DNA of 6,071 nucleotides, taken from positions 1 to 6,071 of the forward strand of contig JAISAK010000266.1 in the NCBI GenBank assembly GCA_031266695.1. Reading direction: 5' to 3'. The notes beneath the pieces were generated by a model that worked only from the letters and a program-made list of their open reading frames with translations, searched no databases and was not told the origin of the DNA. The position numbers and the translations under genes were made by a program. Origin of the DNA: Treponema sp. (GTDB lineage: Bacteria > Spirochaetota > Spirochaetia > Treponematales > Breznakiellaceae). Of the stretch, positions 5,232-6,071 are shown one piece after another (position 1 is the stretch's first letter; the number at the start of each line of letters is the position of its first letter).

Positions 5232-6071
5232 ATGGGTGTTGTAACCAGTCAAAAAATATCAGTCTATTACGAACGATTCAAGGGAATCGACGTTACTTTT
5301 ACCAAAGAGATTATTCAGGTTACGGGGCTTATTGCCCAGCAGGTACACCTTAAATGTGTAAGTGATTTTTGGCCCTGCGTAATCTATTCCTCCTCTTTTC
5401 AGGGCGCGAAAGTCGTGGCCAATATAAAATCGGGGCTGGTCGAAAAGCTGCAGCAGGCCAACAACTACGTCAGCCTGCGGTATTGCTTCAAGTCCCCGGA
5501 CAAGGGGAATCCGGTGACGTTTTTTGTAAACGCCCGGGTGCTGGGTTTCTCTCCCTATGGGAGTTCAAAGGACGTGGCGACCTTCACGATCCAGTTTACC
5601 CAGCGGCCGCCCGATGATCTTATCGAAATTATGGGGCGGCTTCTGGACGCCAATGTAAATTCCGCCAAGAGGCGGGAGGAGCGCATACTTGTTACTTCCG
5701 AATCCCTGCGAAAGCTCAATATAGTATCAAAGGAAATCGCGGTTTTTATAGAGGGAGTGCCGCGCCGCTGCATTCTGCGGGATATTTCTTTCTCCGGCGC
5801 AAAGCTGATTATGATTGGGGTGGCTAAATTTCTTGTCGACCGGGAAGCGAGTATGCGTATCAGCTTTGACGATCCCCCCGAAAGTTTTCTGCTAAAGGGA
5901 AAATTTGTCCGATCCGAAAACGTGGAAGGGAAAAAAGAACTGATAGCCCTGGCTATACAGTTTTACGATTCCGGAATTCCCATGGGGTACAAGATAAGGA
6001 TCAACGATTACCTCAGTACCGTCCGGGCGGACAGCCGCTCCGCCGATTCCCCCGCTCCGAAGGGGGCGTCG
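5232..6071 (+). CDS. PilZ-domain protein, predicted cyclic-di-GMP receptor (3' end outside window)
   Basis: From the ATG at 5232 the frame stays open for exactly 280 codons to the window edge. Residues 1-135 form a beta-rich N-terminal region (VYYERFKGIDVTF, VSLRYCF, VTFFVNARVLGF). From about 140 a PilZ domain follows, with the two c-di-GMP-binding signatures: R147-x-x-x-R151 (RREER) and D184-x-S186-x-x-G189 (DISFSG), then strands ending near YKIRINDYLSTV (253-264). The binding motifs are complete, so ligand binding is expected. In spirochaetes, PilZ proteins link c-di-GMP to motility and host interaction. The tail after 265 is Ser/Ala/Pro-rich and probably ends soon past the edge. No good Shine-Dalgarno precedes the ATG; a TTG at 5196, overlapping the barrel stop, is a less likely start. 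The 32-base gap to the barrel gene, with no terminator, suggests co-transcription. Confidence 0.85.
   Translation, partial: MGVVTSQKISVYYERFKGIDVTFTKEIIQVTGLIAQQVHLKCVSDFWPCVIYSSSFQGAKVVANIKSGLVEKLQQANNYVSLRYCFKSPDKGNPVTFFVNARVLGFSPYGSSKDVATFTIQFTQRPPDDLIEIMGRLLDANVNSAKRREERILVTSESLRKLNIVSKEIAVFIEGVPRRCILRDISFSGAKLIMIGVAKFLVDREASMRISFDDPPESFLLKGKFVRSENVEGKKELIALAIQFYDSGIPMGYKIRINDYLSTVRADSRSADSPAPKGAS

Noticed and set aside
5369..5773. Short ORFs on both strands within the PilZ region
   Set aside because: They overlap the long PilZ frame that has intact RxxxR and DxSxxG motifs.

Overview
The window looks like chromosomal DNA of a spirochaete, most likely a Treponema relative such as those from insect guts. 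This is inferred from three things: lipoproteins with loose lipoboxes, an outer-membrane barrel protein next to a PilZ protein, and a radC/TatD pair of the kind I recall from that group. I could not confirm the species. The DNA is mostly GC-rich, with one clearly AT-richer gene in the middle.

Layout, left to right. (1) Positions 1-948, minus strand: radC followed by the first 54 codons of a TatD-family hydrolase that runs off the left edge, probably one operon. (2) Positions 949-1066: a short divergent spacer with a strong terminator-like hairpin. (3) Positions 1067-1954, plus strand: a predicted lipoprotein with an Ala/Pro-rich linker and a glucosaminidase domain for cell-wall cleavage. (4) Positions 1957-4162, minus strand: two predicted lipoproteins of unknown function, 19 bases apart and probably co-transcribed. 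The downstream one ends 2 bases from the convergent glucosaminidase gene. (5) Positions 4163-4395: a divergent regulatory region with two 12-base perfect palindromes, a longer inverted repeat, RNA hairpin potential and promoter-like elements for both directions. (6) Positions 4396-6071, plus strand: an exported outer-membrane beta-barrel protein followed by a PilZ-domain (cyclic-di-GMP receptor) gene, which is still open at the right edge.

The common theme from 1067 onward is the cell envelope: a peptidoglycan hydrolase, two lipoproteins, an outer-membrane protein and a second-messenger receptor. Nothing here is a recognisable mobile element, CRISPR array, RNA gene or defence island. The best leads for something undescribed are the structured divergent promoter region at 4199-4280, the two uncharacterised lipoproteins, and the barrel/PilZ gene pair.
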